Assembly (NCBI GenBank): GCA_963765135.1
Contig: CAVXUX010000003.1
Location: forward strand, 124,001-188,000
DNA length: 64,000 bases
From: JACVRW01 sp963765135
Lineage (GTDB): Bacteria > Actinomycetota > Thermoleophilia > Solirubrobacterales > Thermoleophilaceae
Direction: 5' to 3'
The notes under the pieces: model-generated
Database searches by the model: none
The model's input: the letters and a program-made list of their open reading frames with translations, nothing else
What the model was told of the DNA's origin: nothing
Part shown: one piece after another, positions 7,859 to 16,862 of the stretch
Layout of the letters: each line of letters begins with the position of its first letter
Position numbering within the stretch: the stretch's first letter is position 1
Made by a program: the position numbers and the translations under genes

Positions 7859-9087
7859 CCGCCTTCCGCGGCGATCTTCTGCAGCATGCGGTCCTGGAGG
7901 AGCCGCGCGCCGGTGGGCGATATGCGGTTCATCAGGATCGAGTAGGCGTAGGTGTTGCCGTTCGTGATCTCGCAGTAGCCCGAGAGCGCGCTGACGTCGG
8001 ACAGCGTGCCGGTCTTGCCCCGGCAGCGCCAGCGGGCAGGGCCACGGCGCATGCGGTCCTTGAGCGTGCCGTCCTGACCGGCGATCGCGAGCGAGCCGAT
8101 GTACGCGTCCGACTCCTCCTGCTCGCGCCTGTACATCGCGCGCAGCAGGCGGACCACGCGGTAGGGCGAGCTGCGGTTGGCGCGCGACAGCCCCGAGCCG
8201 TCCGCGAGCTGGGCGCCCGACCCGAGCCGGCGCGCGAAGCCCGCGATCAGCGCCGCTCCGGCCGAGGTCGTGCCGCGGCCGTTCACCTGCATCGCGACGT
8301 CCTTGGCCAGCATCTCCGCGAAGAAGTTGTCCGAGGGCTTGTTCATCAGCTGGATGATCCGCGCCATCGGCGGCGAGTCGACGCTGGCGAGCACGTCCAG
8401 GCCGCCCGGCGCCGTACCGGCGGCGGGCTTGCGCTTCACCTTGATGCCGCGCGCCTCGAGCGCGTCGTCCAGCCGGGCCGCCGCGAACGCCGGCGGGCTG
8501 AGCTGGAACGCGCTGCCGCTCTCGGTGGCGAACCCGCGGTTGTAGGCCAGGGCGCTCAGCGGGCCGACCCAGACCGACACGCCATAGCCCGAGTCGGGGC
8601 CGCCGCGCAGCGAGTCGAAGCGGGACTCGTCGCCATAGACCCGGCCGGTGATCCGCTGGACGCCGGCCTGGTCGATCAGCTTGGCGAGCTGCTGGACGGT
8701 GGCGCCGCCGCCGTAGAACTTGCGCGTGTAGGTGCTCGAGCCGAACGTGGGGTCGCCGCCGCCGCGCAGGTAGAGGTTGCCGCGCCAGACGCCGTCGGCC
8801 TCGAGCTGGCCGTCGCCCAGCACCTCGGTCCCGAGGGTGCCCTCGCTGCCGAAGCGCGTCAGCGCCGCCGCCGACGTGAACAGCTTCGTGTTCGAGGCCA
8901 GGATGCGCGGCGTGCCGGCGCGCCACGCGAACACCTGCTTGCCGGCGCTGATGTCGTACACGTAGGCGCCCGATGCGCTGCCGGACAGGCGCATGTAGCG
9001 GGTCAGCGAGCCCTTGAGGTCCGCCTGGGCCGCCTGGGCGGGCGCCAGCAGGGCGACCGCGAGCAGGGTGAGGACAGCGCGCCGCAT
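7855..9087 (-). CDS. dacB: D-alanyl-D-alanine carboxypeptidase (PBP4/DacB family, S13)
   Basis: 410 residues from the ATG at 9087, chosen because it begins a clear signal peptide (MRRAVLTLLAVALLAPAQA). The catalytic SxxK is SNTK at 65-68, the SxN-type motif is SDN in the segment NKPSDNFFAEML, and KTG occurs in GKTGTLSDVSALSGY near the C-terminus. It is a secreted low-molecular-weight penicillin-binding protein that trims or hydrolyses peptidoglycan peptides. It is divergent from the patatin gene, 70 bases apart. Confidence 0.93.
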   Translation of the reverse strand: MRRAVLTLLAVALLAPAQAAQADLKGSLTRYMRLSGSASGAYVYDISAGKQVFAWRAGTPRILASNTKLFTSAAALTRFGSEGTLGTEVLGDGQLEADGVWRGNLYLRGGGDPTFGSSTYTRKFYGGGATVQQLAKLIDQAGVQRITGRVYGDESRFDSLRGGPDSGYGVSVWVGPLSALAYNRGFATESGSAFQLSPPAFAAARLDDALEARGIKVKRKPAAGTAPGGLDVLASVDSPPMARIIQLMNKPSDNFFAEMLAKDVAMQVNGRGTTSAGAALIAGFARRLGSGAQLADGSGLSRANRSSPYRVVRLLRAMYRREQEESDAYIGSLAIAGQDGTLKDRMRRGPARWRCRGKTGTLSDVSALSGYCEITNGNTYAYSILMNRISPTGARLLQDRMLQKIAAEGG

Positions 9088-9157
9088 CGAGGAATCCAAC
9101 ACCGTAGCGGGGTTGCCGGAGCGGTTAGCCGGCGCATCCGCGATACTCGTGGACTCG

Positions 9158-10429
9158 ATGGGCGAGGTCGTCAAGCTCCAGAAGCCCGCCGGAAAGACAG
9201 GCAAGGCCCAGTCCAAGCCGCGCAGGCGGCGGCCGCGCCGGTCGCGCACCGCGCTCGTCCTGGGCGGCGGCGGCTTCACCGGCGGCGTGTACGAGATCGG
9301 GGCGCTGCGGGCGCTGGACCTGCTGGCCGTGAATCGCACGGTCAACGAGTTCGACGTCTACGTCGGCACCAGCGCGGGCTCGTTCCTGGCGGCCCTGACA
9401 GCCAACGGCGTGACCCCCGAGGAGATGATGCGGGTGGTCAACCAGCAGGTGCCCACCCCGTTCGCGGACGTCGACCGCGACACGCTGATGCGCCCCAACG
9501 CGCTCGAGTTCGCGCAGGCCGCGGCCCTGCTGCCGCTGCGCGTGCTCGGCCTCGGCCGCAACTTCCTCAGCCACCTGCGCTCGGCGTCGCTGATCGACCT
9601 GGCCGTGGGACTGGCCGAGGCGCTGCCCTCCGGCCTGTACGACGGCCGCGGCGTCCAGGAGTACCTCGAGAAGGTGCTCTCCGACCCCGACCGCGTCAAC
9701 GACTTCCGCCTGCTGGAGAACGAGCTCTACCTGGCCGCCACCGACCTCGACACCTGCGAGCGGATCGTGCTCGGCGGGCCGGACTGGGACGACGTGCCGA
9801 TCGCCCGGTCGGTCGCCGCCTCGACCGCGCTGCCGATGATCTACAAGCCGGTGGAGATCAAGGGCCGCCACCTGGTCGACGGCGGGCTGCGCTCCACGAC
9901 CAACGTCGACATCGCGGTCGAGGCGGGCGCCACGTTCGTGGTCGTGGTCAACCCGCTCGTGCCGTACGTGAACGACTTCCAGAAGGTGATCCCGACGATG
10001 TGGGGCAGCCGCGTGCGGCGCGTGCGCGACATGGGCTTCCCGCAGATCGGCTACCAGGCGTTCAAGCTGCTCGCCCACCAGCGGCTGCACGAGGCGGTCA
10101 GCCACTGGAAGGACCGCTACCCGGGCGTGGACATCATCCTGATCGAGCCCGACCCGAACGACGAGCTGATGTTCGAGACGAACATCCTCAACTTCACCCG
10201 CCGCGTCGAGATCGCCCGGCACGGCTTCGAGTCGGTGACGCTCAAGCTCGCCTCCGAGTACGACAGCCTGAAGGCGATCTGCGCCAAGCACGGCATCGAG
10301 ATCTCGGCCAACCGCGTGCGCAAGGTCGTGCGCAAGTTCGCCGAGGAGCCCGAGGAGCGCTCGGCCGGCTGGCGGCGCATCCTCGAGCAGACGACGACCG
10401 GGCTGCTGCGGCAGTCCGAAGACGCCTAG
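9158..10429 (+). CDS. Patatin-like phospholipase family protein
   Basis: 423 residues from the ATG at 9158. A basic N-terminus (PRRRRPRRSR) precedes the oxyanion-hole glycines LGGGGFTGG at 35-43, the nucleophile elbow GTSAG with S72, and the catalytic DGG with D241. This gives the Ser-Asp dyad of bacterial patatins, which hydrolyse acyl esters of membrane lipids. No membrane segment or signal peptide is evident. The end of the gene lies in the left copy of a 15-bp direct repeat that flanks the next gene. Confidence 0.9.
   Translation: MGEVVKLQKPAGKTGKAQSKPRRRRPRRSRTALVLGGGGFTGGVYEIGALRALDLLAVNRTVNEFDVYVGTSAGSFLAALTANGVTPEEMMRVVNQQVPTPFADVDRDTLMRPNALEFAQAAALLPLRVLGLGRNFLSHLRSASLIDLAVGLAEALPSGLYDGRGVQEYLEKVLSDPDRVNDFRLLENELYLAATDLDTCERIVLGGPDWDDVPIARSVAASTALPMIYKPVEIKGRHLVDGGLRSTTNVDIAVEAGATFVVVVNPLVPYVNDFQKVIPTMWGSRVRRVRDMGFPQIGYQAFKLLAHQRLHEAVSHWKDRYPGVDIILIEPDPNDELMFETNILNFTRRVEIARHGFESVTLKLASEYDSLKAICAKHGIEISANRVRKVVRKFAEEPEERSAGWRRILEQTTTGLLRQSEDA
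10415..10429. repeat. 15-bp direct repeat, left copy
   Basis: TCCGAAGACGCCTAG, forming the last codons and stop of the patatin gene and supplying the stop codon of the DUF559 gene on the other strand. An identical copy is at 11623-11637. The two copies bracket the DUF559 gene and nothing else. Confidence 0.85.
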
Positions 10430-11391
10430 CGTTCGAGCGCCCGCGCGATGCGCGCGACCACGGCGATCGGCTCTTCGGCGAGCTGTTGCCAGGTAACGCG
10501 GATGACCCGGAAGCCGGCGGCGTTCAGCTCGGCGTCGCGGCGGCGGTCTCGCTCGAAGGCGCCGCGCGACGAGTGGAAGCGGTAACCGTCCACCTCTGCC
10601 ACCAGGCGACGTTCGCGCCAGAGGAAATCGACGAGGTGGCCGCGGACCTGGGAGTTCACCTCAGCCGCGGGCAGGCTCGCCTCCCGGATGAGCGCCAGGA
10701 AGCGCTCCTCCGCGTCGGAGCGGGTGAGGGCCGGCTCGTCGCTTCGCGCCAGCAGACTGCGCAGCCTTCCGGTGCCGCGGTGGCCACGCGAACGTTCAAC
10801 TACGGCACCCAGGGCAGCATGGGTTGTGAGCCGCTGCGTCAACGCCTCGTCGACCGCCCGCTCCAAGTCCCTGGTGGTGGCGACCTCGGCGAGGTCCAGC
10901 AGCGTGCGGGCCGGCGCGGTTACTGGGAGCCCGCGATGCACGCGGATGTCCTCCGGTGCCAACGATCGCGCGCGGTGCACCCGCAGGCCCGGCCGACGGC
11001 GGTTCGATCGCCGCACCGTCACCTCAATCAGGTCGTCCGCGAGTTCGAGTAGGCGCCAGAGCCACGCCGCGGACCAATGGCTCAGCACCGCCCCGGGGCC
11101 ACAAGCGAGCACGGCTGCCATCTCGCGCGCGAGCGGCACAAGGGCGGTGTGACCAACTGCGTAGACGCCTCGATGAAGCGGGTGCAGCTGGTGGCGCTTG
11201 AGGCGGGTCTCAATGGCCCCCGGGCTGATCCCCGCGGCGAGCAGCTGGGATCTGGAGACAACGCCGTACTGCATAGTCGCGAGCGTGGCGATCATCCAAT
11301 CGCGGCCCGGGCGAGGAGGCCGCACCGCGGCGGCGTCGACAACCAGCCCCACCTCGACATGTTCGAGCGGTGGGCCCGGTTCGAAAGCCAT
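10426..11391 (-). CDS. AbiEi-like N-terminal plus DUF559 (Vsr-like nuclease fold) protein
   Basis: 321 residues from the ATG at 11391; ATG 11295 is an alternative that starts just before the first conserved segment. The N-terminal part (QYGVVSRSQLLAAGIS, LHRGVYAVGH) resembles the AbiEi antitoxin/type IV toxin-antitoxin winged helix. The C-terminal 90 residues match DUF559, a PD-(D/E)XK-type fold: an early glutamate (AEERFLALI), then D-x7-EVD in VDFLWRERRLVAEVDG, and a final FRVIRVTW strand. A nuclease role is inferred from the fold only. The gene sits between exact 15-bp repeats, as if inserted between two convergent genes. Confidence 0.82.
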   Translation of the reverse strand: MAFEPGPPLEHVEVGLVVDAAAVRPPRPGRDWMIATLATMQYGVVSRSQLLAAGISPGAIETRLKRHQLHPLHRGVYAVGHTALVPLAREMAAVLACGPGAVLSHWSAAWLWRLLELADDLIEVTVRRSNRRRPGLRVHRARSLAPEDIRVHRGLPVTAPARTLLDLAEVATTRDLERAVDEALTQRLTTHAALGAVVERSRGHRGTGRLRSLLARSDEPALTRSDAEERFLALIREASLPAAEVNSQVRGHLVDFLWRERRLVAEVDGYRFHSSRGAFERDRRRDAELNAAGFRVIRVTWQQLAEEPIAVVARIARALER

Positions 11392-11622
11392 GTCGTTCAC
11401 AAGGCACCACACCCCGAGCCCGCGCCGAGGGGCGCGACGTGTTTGCCGCGGAATGCAGATGGAACCCGGACTGCGGGGCGTTGGCGGCGGGCGTCCGGCG
11501 GGTTGTGCGGGTCGGGCGACAGGAGGACGGGCATGAATGCACCGTGCCACTGCCTGAGCAGATCGAGCAATCGACGGTGCACCCTTGTTAGCCGCCGTTT
11601 ACGCGCGTGTCACAGAGCGCGC

Positions 11623-11637
11623 TCCGAAGACGCCTAG
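11623..11637. repeat. 15-bp direct repeat, right copy
   Basis: TCCGAAGACGCCTAG, identical to 10415-10429. It contains the stop of the minus-strand methyltransferase (11634-11636). The DNA just outside and just inside the two copies does not match, so the identity stops at 15 bases. Confidence 0.85.
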
Positions 11638-12263
11638 ACCCGGCGCGCCACGCCCAGGATGCGCGGTGCCGCCGGCACCTCGTTCAGCGCGCGGATCAGG
11701 AAGCGCCGGTTGCGCTCGATCCGGAAGCCGGCGTCTTCGATCGCTTGGCCGGTGTCGCGGTCGGCCCGGCAGCCGCCGAAGACCTTGGCCAGCCCGGGCG
11801 CCAGCGAACGCTGCAGGGACGAGAGGCGCCGCGAGGTCCCGATCACGTGCTCGTAGAAGCGCAGCTCGCCGCCGGGGCGCACCACCCGGTGCAGCTCGCC
11901 GAGCGCCGCCGCCTGCGACGGCACCGAGCAGAGCACCAGCACCGCCACCGCCGCGTCGAAGTAGCCGTCCTCGAACGGCAGGCGGTCCGCGACCGCGTCG
12001 ACCACCCGGATCGGCTTGCCCGACTCGCGTGCCGCCTCGATCGCCTTGCCGCGCAGGTGCGCCTCGGGCTCGACGGCGACCAGCTCGGTCACGGCGTCCG
12101 GGTAGTGGCGGAAGTTCGGCCCGCTGCCAGAGCCGATCTCGATCACCCGGCCGCTCAGGCCGGCCAGCGTCTCCCGGCGCCGGTCCACCTCGACCGGGCC
12201 CTCGGAGGACGCGATGAACGCGGCAAAGCGCGCGAACAGCGGGTGATCGACCTCGGCGGCCAT
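11634..12263 (-). CDS. Class I SAM-dependent methyltransferase (UbiE-like)
   Basis: 209 residues from the ATG at 12263 (MAAEVDHPLFARFAAF). Motif I is VIEIGSGSGPNFRHYP, strand 2 ends VAVEPEAH, and the motif DAVADRLPFEDGYFDAAV with a later RVVRPGGELRFYEH matches Methyltransf_11 proteins. The substrate is unknown. It is divergent from the SDR gene with 61 bases between. Its 3' end carries the right copy of the 15-bp repeat. Confidence 0.87.
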   Translation of the reverse strand: MAAEVDHPLFARFAAFIASSEGPVEVDRRRETLAGLSGRVIEIGSGSGPNFRHYPDAVTELVAVEPEAHLRGKAIEAARESGKPIRVVDAVADRLPFEDGYFDAAVAVLVLCSVPSQAAALGELHRVVRPGGELRFYEHVIGTSRRLSSLQRSLAPGLAKVFGGCRADRDTGQAIEDAGFRIERNRRFLIRALNEVPAAPRILGVARRV

Positions 12264-12324
12264 CGAGCCGCGAGGATAGCTCCACCCGATCTCACAGATC
12301 GAGAGGCCGCGCCGTTGGGGAGTC

Positions 12325-13125
12325 ATGGAACTAGATCTCTCCGACCGCGTGGCCGTCGTCACCGGCGCATCCAAGGGAATCGGCCTCGCGGTCACCCGCA
12401 CCCTGCTCGACGAAGGCGCCCGGGTGGTGGCCACCTCCCGCACTCGAACCCCGGAGCTGGACGAGCTGGCCGGCGACCTCCTCCACGTGCCGGCGGACCT
12501 GATGGACCCCGAGGCCCCGGCTGAGGTGGTCGCGCGTGCGGTCGAGACGTTCGGCGGGCTGGACATCCTCGTCAACAACGCCGGCGGGCCGCCGCCCGGC
12601 ACCAAGATGCCTCAGTTCGGGTTCCTCGGGCTGACCGACGAGGGCTGGCGGTCGATGCTCGAGTTCAACCTGCTGTCCGCGGTGCGTGCCTGCCGCGCGG
12701 CCCTCCCGCTGCTCGTGGAGCGCGGGGGCGCGATCGTGAACGTCTCGTCGGTCCACGGGCGGCAGCCGTCGGGCATCAACGTCGACTACGGCGCCGCCAA
12801 GGCGGCGCTGATCAACCTCACGCAGGCGCTCGCCGAGGAGTTCGGCCCGCAGGGCGTGCGCGTCAACGGGGTCTGCCCGGGCCCGGTGAAGACTCCCTGG
12901 TGGACCGAGCCCGGCGGCGCGGCCGACATCCTCGCCGACCACACGGACTCGGATCGCGAGAGCGTGATGACCAGCGTGGTGCCCGAGCTGATGCAGCTCA
13001 GCACCGGTCGACTCGCCGACCCGCAGGAGATCGCCGACGCCGTCGTGCTGCTCGCCTCGCCGCGCTCGGGCAGCACGAACGGCACCGAGTTCGTCGTCGA
13101 CTCCGGACTGCTGAAGACGATCTAG
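12325..13125 (+). CDS. SDR family oxidoreductase
   Basis: 266 residues. The cofactor motif TGASKGIG is at 13-20, NNAG follows DILV, and the catalytic pair is Y155 and K159 in YGAAK. The C-terminal NGTEFVVDSG is typical of FabG-type reductases. The substrate cannot be read from sequence. The stop shares CTAG with the convergent aminotransferase gene. Confidence 0.9.
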   Translation: MELDLSDRVAVVTGASKGIGLAVTRTLLDEGARVVATSRTRTPELDELAGDLLHVPADLMDPEAPAEVVARAVETFGGLDILVNNAGGPPPGTKMPQFGFLGLTDEGWRSMLEFNLLSAVRACRAALPLLVERGGAIVNVSSVHGRQPSGINVDYGAAKAALINLTQALAEEFGPQGVRVNGVCPGPVKTPWWTEPGGAADILADHTDSDRESVMTSVVPELMQLSTGRLADPQEIADAVVLLASPRSGSTNGTEFVVDSGLLKTI

Positions 13126-14210
13126 GCGACCGCGTTGCCGTAGGCGCGCAGGAGCCGGTTCGTCGCGCCCTCGTTGAGGACGGCGGCTCGCACGTGGTCC
13201 TCCGCCCCGAGCGGGCCGCCGGGTGCGACGATCACACCCTGGCGGCGCAGCGCCTGCGCCAGCTCGTCGCCGGTCAGCCCCGGCGCCCGCACCCACACGA
13301 AGTTCGCCTGCGAGCGGGTCACGTCGGCGCCGTGCGCGACCAGGCCCTCGGTCACCCGAACCCGCTCGCGGCTGACCACCCGCCGGCGGCGGTCGATCTC
13401 GTCGTCGCTCGTGCGCAGGGTGTGCTCCACCGCCGCCTGCGACAGGGCGTTCACACCCAGGACCGGGGCGACCGCGGCGAGCAAATCGGTGTCCGAGCCG
13501 ACCGCGTAGCCCGCGCGCAGCCCCGACAGGCCGTAGATCTTCGAGAACGTGCGCACGACCAGCAGGCGCGGGAACGCGTCGACCAGCCGCAGGCAGGCGT
13601 CGAGGTCCTCTTCGTCCTGGAAGTGGATCAGCGCCTCGTCGAGCAGCACGTGCACGTGGGCCGGCAGCCCGGCGAGCACGGCGCCCAGCTCGTGCGAGCG
13701 CATGTAGTCCCCGGTCGGGTCGTTGGGATTGCAGACGACCAGCACCCGGGTGCGGCCGGTGACCGCGTCGCTGAGCCGGCCGTGCTCGGCGAACACCGGC
13801 CGCGCCCCGGCGTGCGCGGCCAGCAGCGGGTAGAGCGGGTACGACGGCCACGGCATGACCAGCTCGTCGCCGCGGCCGAGCAGCACGAGCGCGGCGGCCT
13901 GGAGCAGCTCCGCCGCGCCGTTGCCGACCACGATCTGCTCCGGGGCCACGCCGTGGCGCTCGGCCAGCTGGCGGCGCACCGTCGCGGCGTAGCGGTCGGG
14001 GTAGCGGTTGACCAGGCCGCGGGCACGCGCGATGGCGGCGTTGACGACCTCGGAGTGCGGCAGGTCGGGCCATTCGGTGCCGGACAGGTCGAGGTCGGGC
14101 AGGCGCTCCAGCGCCAGTCGCTTCTCGCGCTCGCGGCGGGCGCGACGATCGCGGTTGAGCTCGCGCTCGTCGAGGTCGTCGTACTGGCGGTAATAGTCGC
14201 GGAAGCCCAC
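13122..14210 (-). CDS. Pyridoxal-phosphate aminotransferase, HisC-like
   Basis: 362 residues from the GTG at 14210. Fold type I class I/II motifs: GNGAAELL for the phosphate loop, NPNDPTGD, DEALIHF, and the Schiff-base lysine K224 in FSKIYGLSGLRAGY. It resembles histidinol-phosphate aminotransferases and threonine-phosphate decarboxylases. No other his or cobalamin gene is near, so the exact role is open. It starts three bases after the stop of the upstream membrane protein gene, suggesting an operon. Confidence 0.85.
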   Translation of the reverse strand: MGFRDYYRQYDDLDERELNRDRRARREREKRLALERLPDLDLSGTEWPDLPHSEVVNAAIARARGLVNRYPDRYAATVRRQLAERHGVAPEQIVVGNGAAELLQAAALVLLGRGDELVMPWPSYPLYPLLAAHAGARPVFAEHGRLSDAVTGRTRVLVVCNPNDPTGDYMRSHELGAVLAGLPAHVHVLLDEALIHFQDEEDLDACLRLVDAFPRLLVVRTFSKIYGLSGLRAGYAVGSDTDLLAAVAPVLGVNALSQAAVEHTLRTSDDEIDRRRRVVSRERVRVTEGLVAHGADVTRSQANFVWVRAPGLTGDELAQALRRQGVIVAPGGPLGAEDHVRAAVLNEGATNRLLRAYGNAVA

Positions 14211-14212
14211 GC

Positions 14213-14686
14213 TCAGTTGCTCGGCGCGAACGTCGGCCCCGGTCCCTGGATGATGAGGAACCAGAACGTGAACGCCACGGCGGCGACGCCGACGCTCATC
14301 GCGAAGATGCGCTCGAGCGCACCCTGCTCCTGGCGGTGGCCGGCCGCCCGGCGGACCAGCTTCCACGCGTGGTCGACCCGCTTGGCGGCCGCCATCGTGA
14401 GCATCAGCGACGCCAGGCAGCCGAGCATGACCGTCGAGATGCCGGCCGTGACGTAGCCGGTCAGGTAGTCGACCTGCGAGCCGATCCACAGCCAGGCCAG
14501 CGGCTGGGGCCCGAACAGCGACAGGCAGAGCGCCAGCTCGAGCGCCAGCAGCGCGTGAGCCAGCCAGCGGTCATAGCGGCGCCGCTTCTCCGACGACGGC
14601 TTGACATCGCGGTAGCGCACCGGCCCCGTGCCGGGGCGCCTCCCGATGAACAGTCCGCCGGTGTCGGTGGGGTCGTTGCTGGCCAC
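14213..14686 (-). CDS. Small membrane protein, unknown function
   Basis: 157 residues. A polar N-terminus rich in basic residues (KPSSEKRRRYDRW) is followed by three or four hydrophobic segments: ALLALELALCLSLFG, YVTAGISTVMLGCLASLML, and VGVAAVAFTFWFLII near the C-terminus. I do not recognise the family. It is upstream of and nearly abutting the HisC-like gene, and downstream of the acyl-CoA synthetase. Confidence 0.7.
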   Translation of the reverse strand: MASNDPTDTGGLFIGRRPGTGPVRYRDVKPSSEKRRRYDRWLAHALLALELALCLSLFGPQPLAWLWIGSQVDYLTGYVTAGISTVMLGCLASLMLTMAAAKRVDHAWKLVRRAAGHRQEQGALERIFAMSVGVAAVAFTFWFLIIQGPGPTFAPSN

Positions 14687-14701
14687 GCCGCCCTGGTGAC
14701 G

Positions 14702-16524
14702 TTAGCGAGGCCCGTTGTAGATCCGGTCCACCACGTCGGCGTACTTCTCGTGCACCACGTTGCGCTTGACCTTCAGCGTCGGGGTCAGCTCGCCGGTCTC
14801 CTGCGAGAGGTCGTGGTCGAGGATCTCGAAGCGCTTGACCTGCTCGACCGGCCCGACGTGCGAGTTGACCTCGTCGAGCGCCTTCTGGATCTCGGCGCGC
14901 ACTCGGTCGTCCTGGGACATCGCCGCCATGTCGGCGCCCTCGAGGCCCAGCTGCGCCGCCAGCGCGGGCGCCTCCTCCGGGTCGATCGTGATCAGCGCGA
15001 CCAGGTAGGGCCGGCGGTCGCCGATCACCACCGCCTGCGAGATCCAGCGGTTCTGCTTGAGGCCGTTCTCGAGGTTGGCCGGCGTGATGTTCTTGCCGCC
15101 CGCCGTGATGATGATGTCCTTCTTGCGGCCGGTGATGAACAGGAAGCCGTCCTCGTCGAGCCGGCCGAGGTCGCCGGTGTGCAGCCAGCCGTCCTCGAGC
15201 GCCTCACCGGTCGCCGCCTCGTTCTTGTAGTAGCCCTGGAAGATGTTCGGGCCCTTGATCAGGACCTCGCCGTCGTCGGCGATCTTCACCTCCACGCGGG
15301 CCTGCGGCTTGCCCACCGAGCCGAAGCGGAACTGCCCCGCGTGCGGGCGGTTGACGGTCGCGCTGGTGGAGGTCTCGGTCATCCCGTAGCCCTCCATCAC
15401 CGGCACGCCGCAGGCGTAGAAGAACTCGAGGATCTCCGAGGCGATCGGGGCTGCGCCCGTCACGCACTCGCGGATGTTGTTGCCGAACAGCCCGCGGACG
15501 TTCTTGAACAGCTGCTCCTCGGCGGCGTCGAAGGCCTGCTCCAGCTGCTCCGGCACGGGCTCGCCGGCGTCGCGCAGGAGGCGCACCTTCACACCCACCT
15601 CCACGGCCTTGCGCAGCCCTTCCTTGTCTTCGATGTTCGCCGTCGCGAGCGTGTAGATCTTCTCGAACATGCGCGGCACCGACGGGAAGTAGCTCGGGCT
15701 GACCTGGGCGATGTCGGCGACGATCTGCTTCGGGTCGCGCGACCAGTAGGCGATCGCCGCGCCCAGCTCGAACGTCGCGAACTGGATCAGGATCGCGAAC
15801 GCGTGCGCCAGCGGGAGGAACAGGTAGGTGCTGTCCCCGCGCTCGACCACGCCGTCCTCGACCACCGCGTCGGTGATCGCCCGGTAGTTGGCGTGCGAGA
15901 GCAGGCAGCCCTTGGGCGGACCGGTGGTGCCGGACGTGTAGATGTAGAGGCAGATGTCCTCGGGGTTGACGGCCTCGTAGCGCTGGCGCCACTCCGACGC
16001 GTCGCGCCCGCGGCCGCGCTCGCGCAGCGCGTCGAGGGTGATCGCGTCGCCGAGGTCGGCGTCGCCGGGGTCGAGCACGATCACGTGCGCAGCTCGGGGC
16101 AGTCGCCCTCGACCGCGCGGATCTTGGCCAGCTGCTCGGCGTCCTCCACGAACACCGCGCGCGAGTCGGAGTGGCTCAGCACGTACTGGCACTCCTCCGG
16201 CGAGTTGGTCTGGTAGATCGTGACGAGCGTCGCGCCCGCGGTCAGGATGCCGAAGCAGGCGTGCGTCCACTCGGGACGCGTGTGGGCCAGGATCGAGATC
16301 TTCTCGCCCGGCTCGATGCCGAGGTCGACCAGCCCGAGCGCCACCTCTCGGACGACCTCGCCCAGCTCCGCGTACGAGGAGTCACGCCAGTCGTCGCCGA
16401 CCTTGAAGCGCTGGGCCGGGGCGTCGCCGTACTTCTCGACCGCCAGCGGCAGCAGGTCGGCAATCGTCTTCGAGCCCGTCCCTGCGGCGTGACGGGCGTC
16501 GGCGCCCGCCGTCACTGCTTCCAT
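14702..16524 (-). pseudogene. Long-chain acyl-CoA synthetase (AMP-forming), one frameshift
   Basis: Two pieces in different frames make one normal synthetase of about 607 residues. The N-terminal piece starts at the ATG at 16524 and ends early at CPELRT. The rest reads on in the next frame from HVIVLDPGDADLGDAI. It contains the ATP motif YTSGTTGPPKG, the adenylation motif GYGMTETS, and the hinge TGDLGRLDEDGFLFITGRKKD. One missing C near 16085-16090 (CGCACGTG where CGCCACGTG restores the frame) explains the break. It activates long-chain fatty acids as CoA esters. Either a fresh pseudogene or an assembly error; the rest shows no decay, so I favour an error. Confidence 0.88.
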
Positions 16525-16615
16525 CGATCAGCTCTCCCTCCGAGGGTTCCGCGTATTTGGCCGCGCAGCCAGACGCGGCTACGACGATTCTAGGGGGAGA
16601 GGGCCGCGCCGGGTA

Positions 16616-16792
16616 TCAGGCGCGCGCCAGTTCCTTCTTCTGCGCCGCCTCCTTGAGGCTGCACATGAACAGGGTCTTGTCGATCCGTCCCTGGAAGATC
16701 GGCACCCCGAGCTCCATGCACTTCGCGATTACGTCGCGGCGGTGCATGCCTGCCTCTCGTCCGAGCTCGGTGGGCGTCAGGTGGATCGCCAT
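16616..16792 (-). CDS. Small helix-turn-helix-like protein
   Basis: 58 residues from the ATG at 16792, preceded by GGAG at a good distance. The sequence LTPTELGREAGMHRRDVIAKCMELGVPIFQGRIDKT has the spacing of a helix-turn-helix (ELGREAGMHRRDVI) plus a short wing-like tail, reminiscent of excisionase/MerR N-termini. Function unknown. It lies between the acyl-CoA synthetase and the Nif3 gene on the same strand. Confidence 0.6.
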   Translation of the reverse strand: MAIHLTPTELGREAGMHRRDVIAKCMELGVPIFQGRIDKTLFMCSLKEAAQKKELARA

Positions 16793-16862
16793 ATACCTAC
16801 TCCGTTTCCTCGCTTCTATGGGACGTACCTTCCAGGGTATCGGGTGCTCGGTCGGAAGCAAG

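Noticed and set aside
9014..9157. Upstream extension of the patatin gene
   Set aside because: It overlaps the divergent carboxypeptidase signal peptide and adds no conserved residues; ATG 9158 precedes the conserved part.
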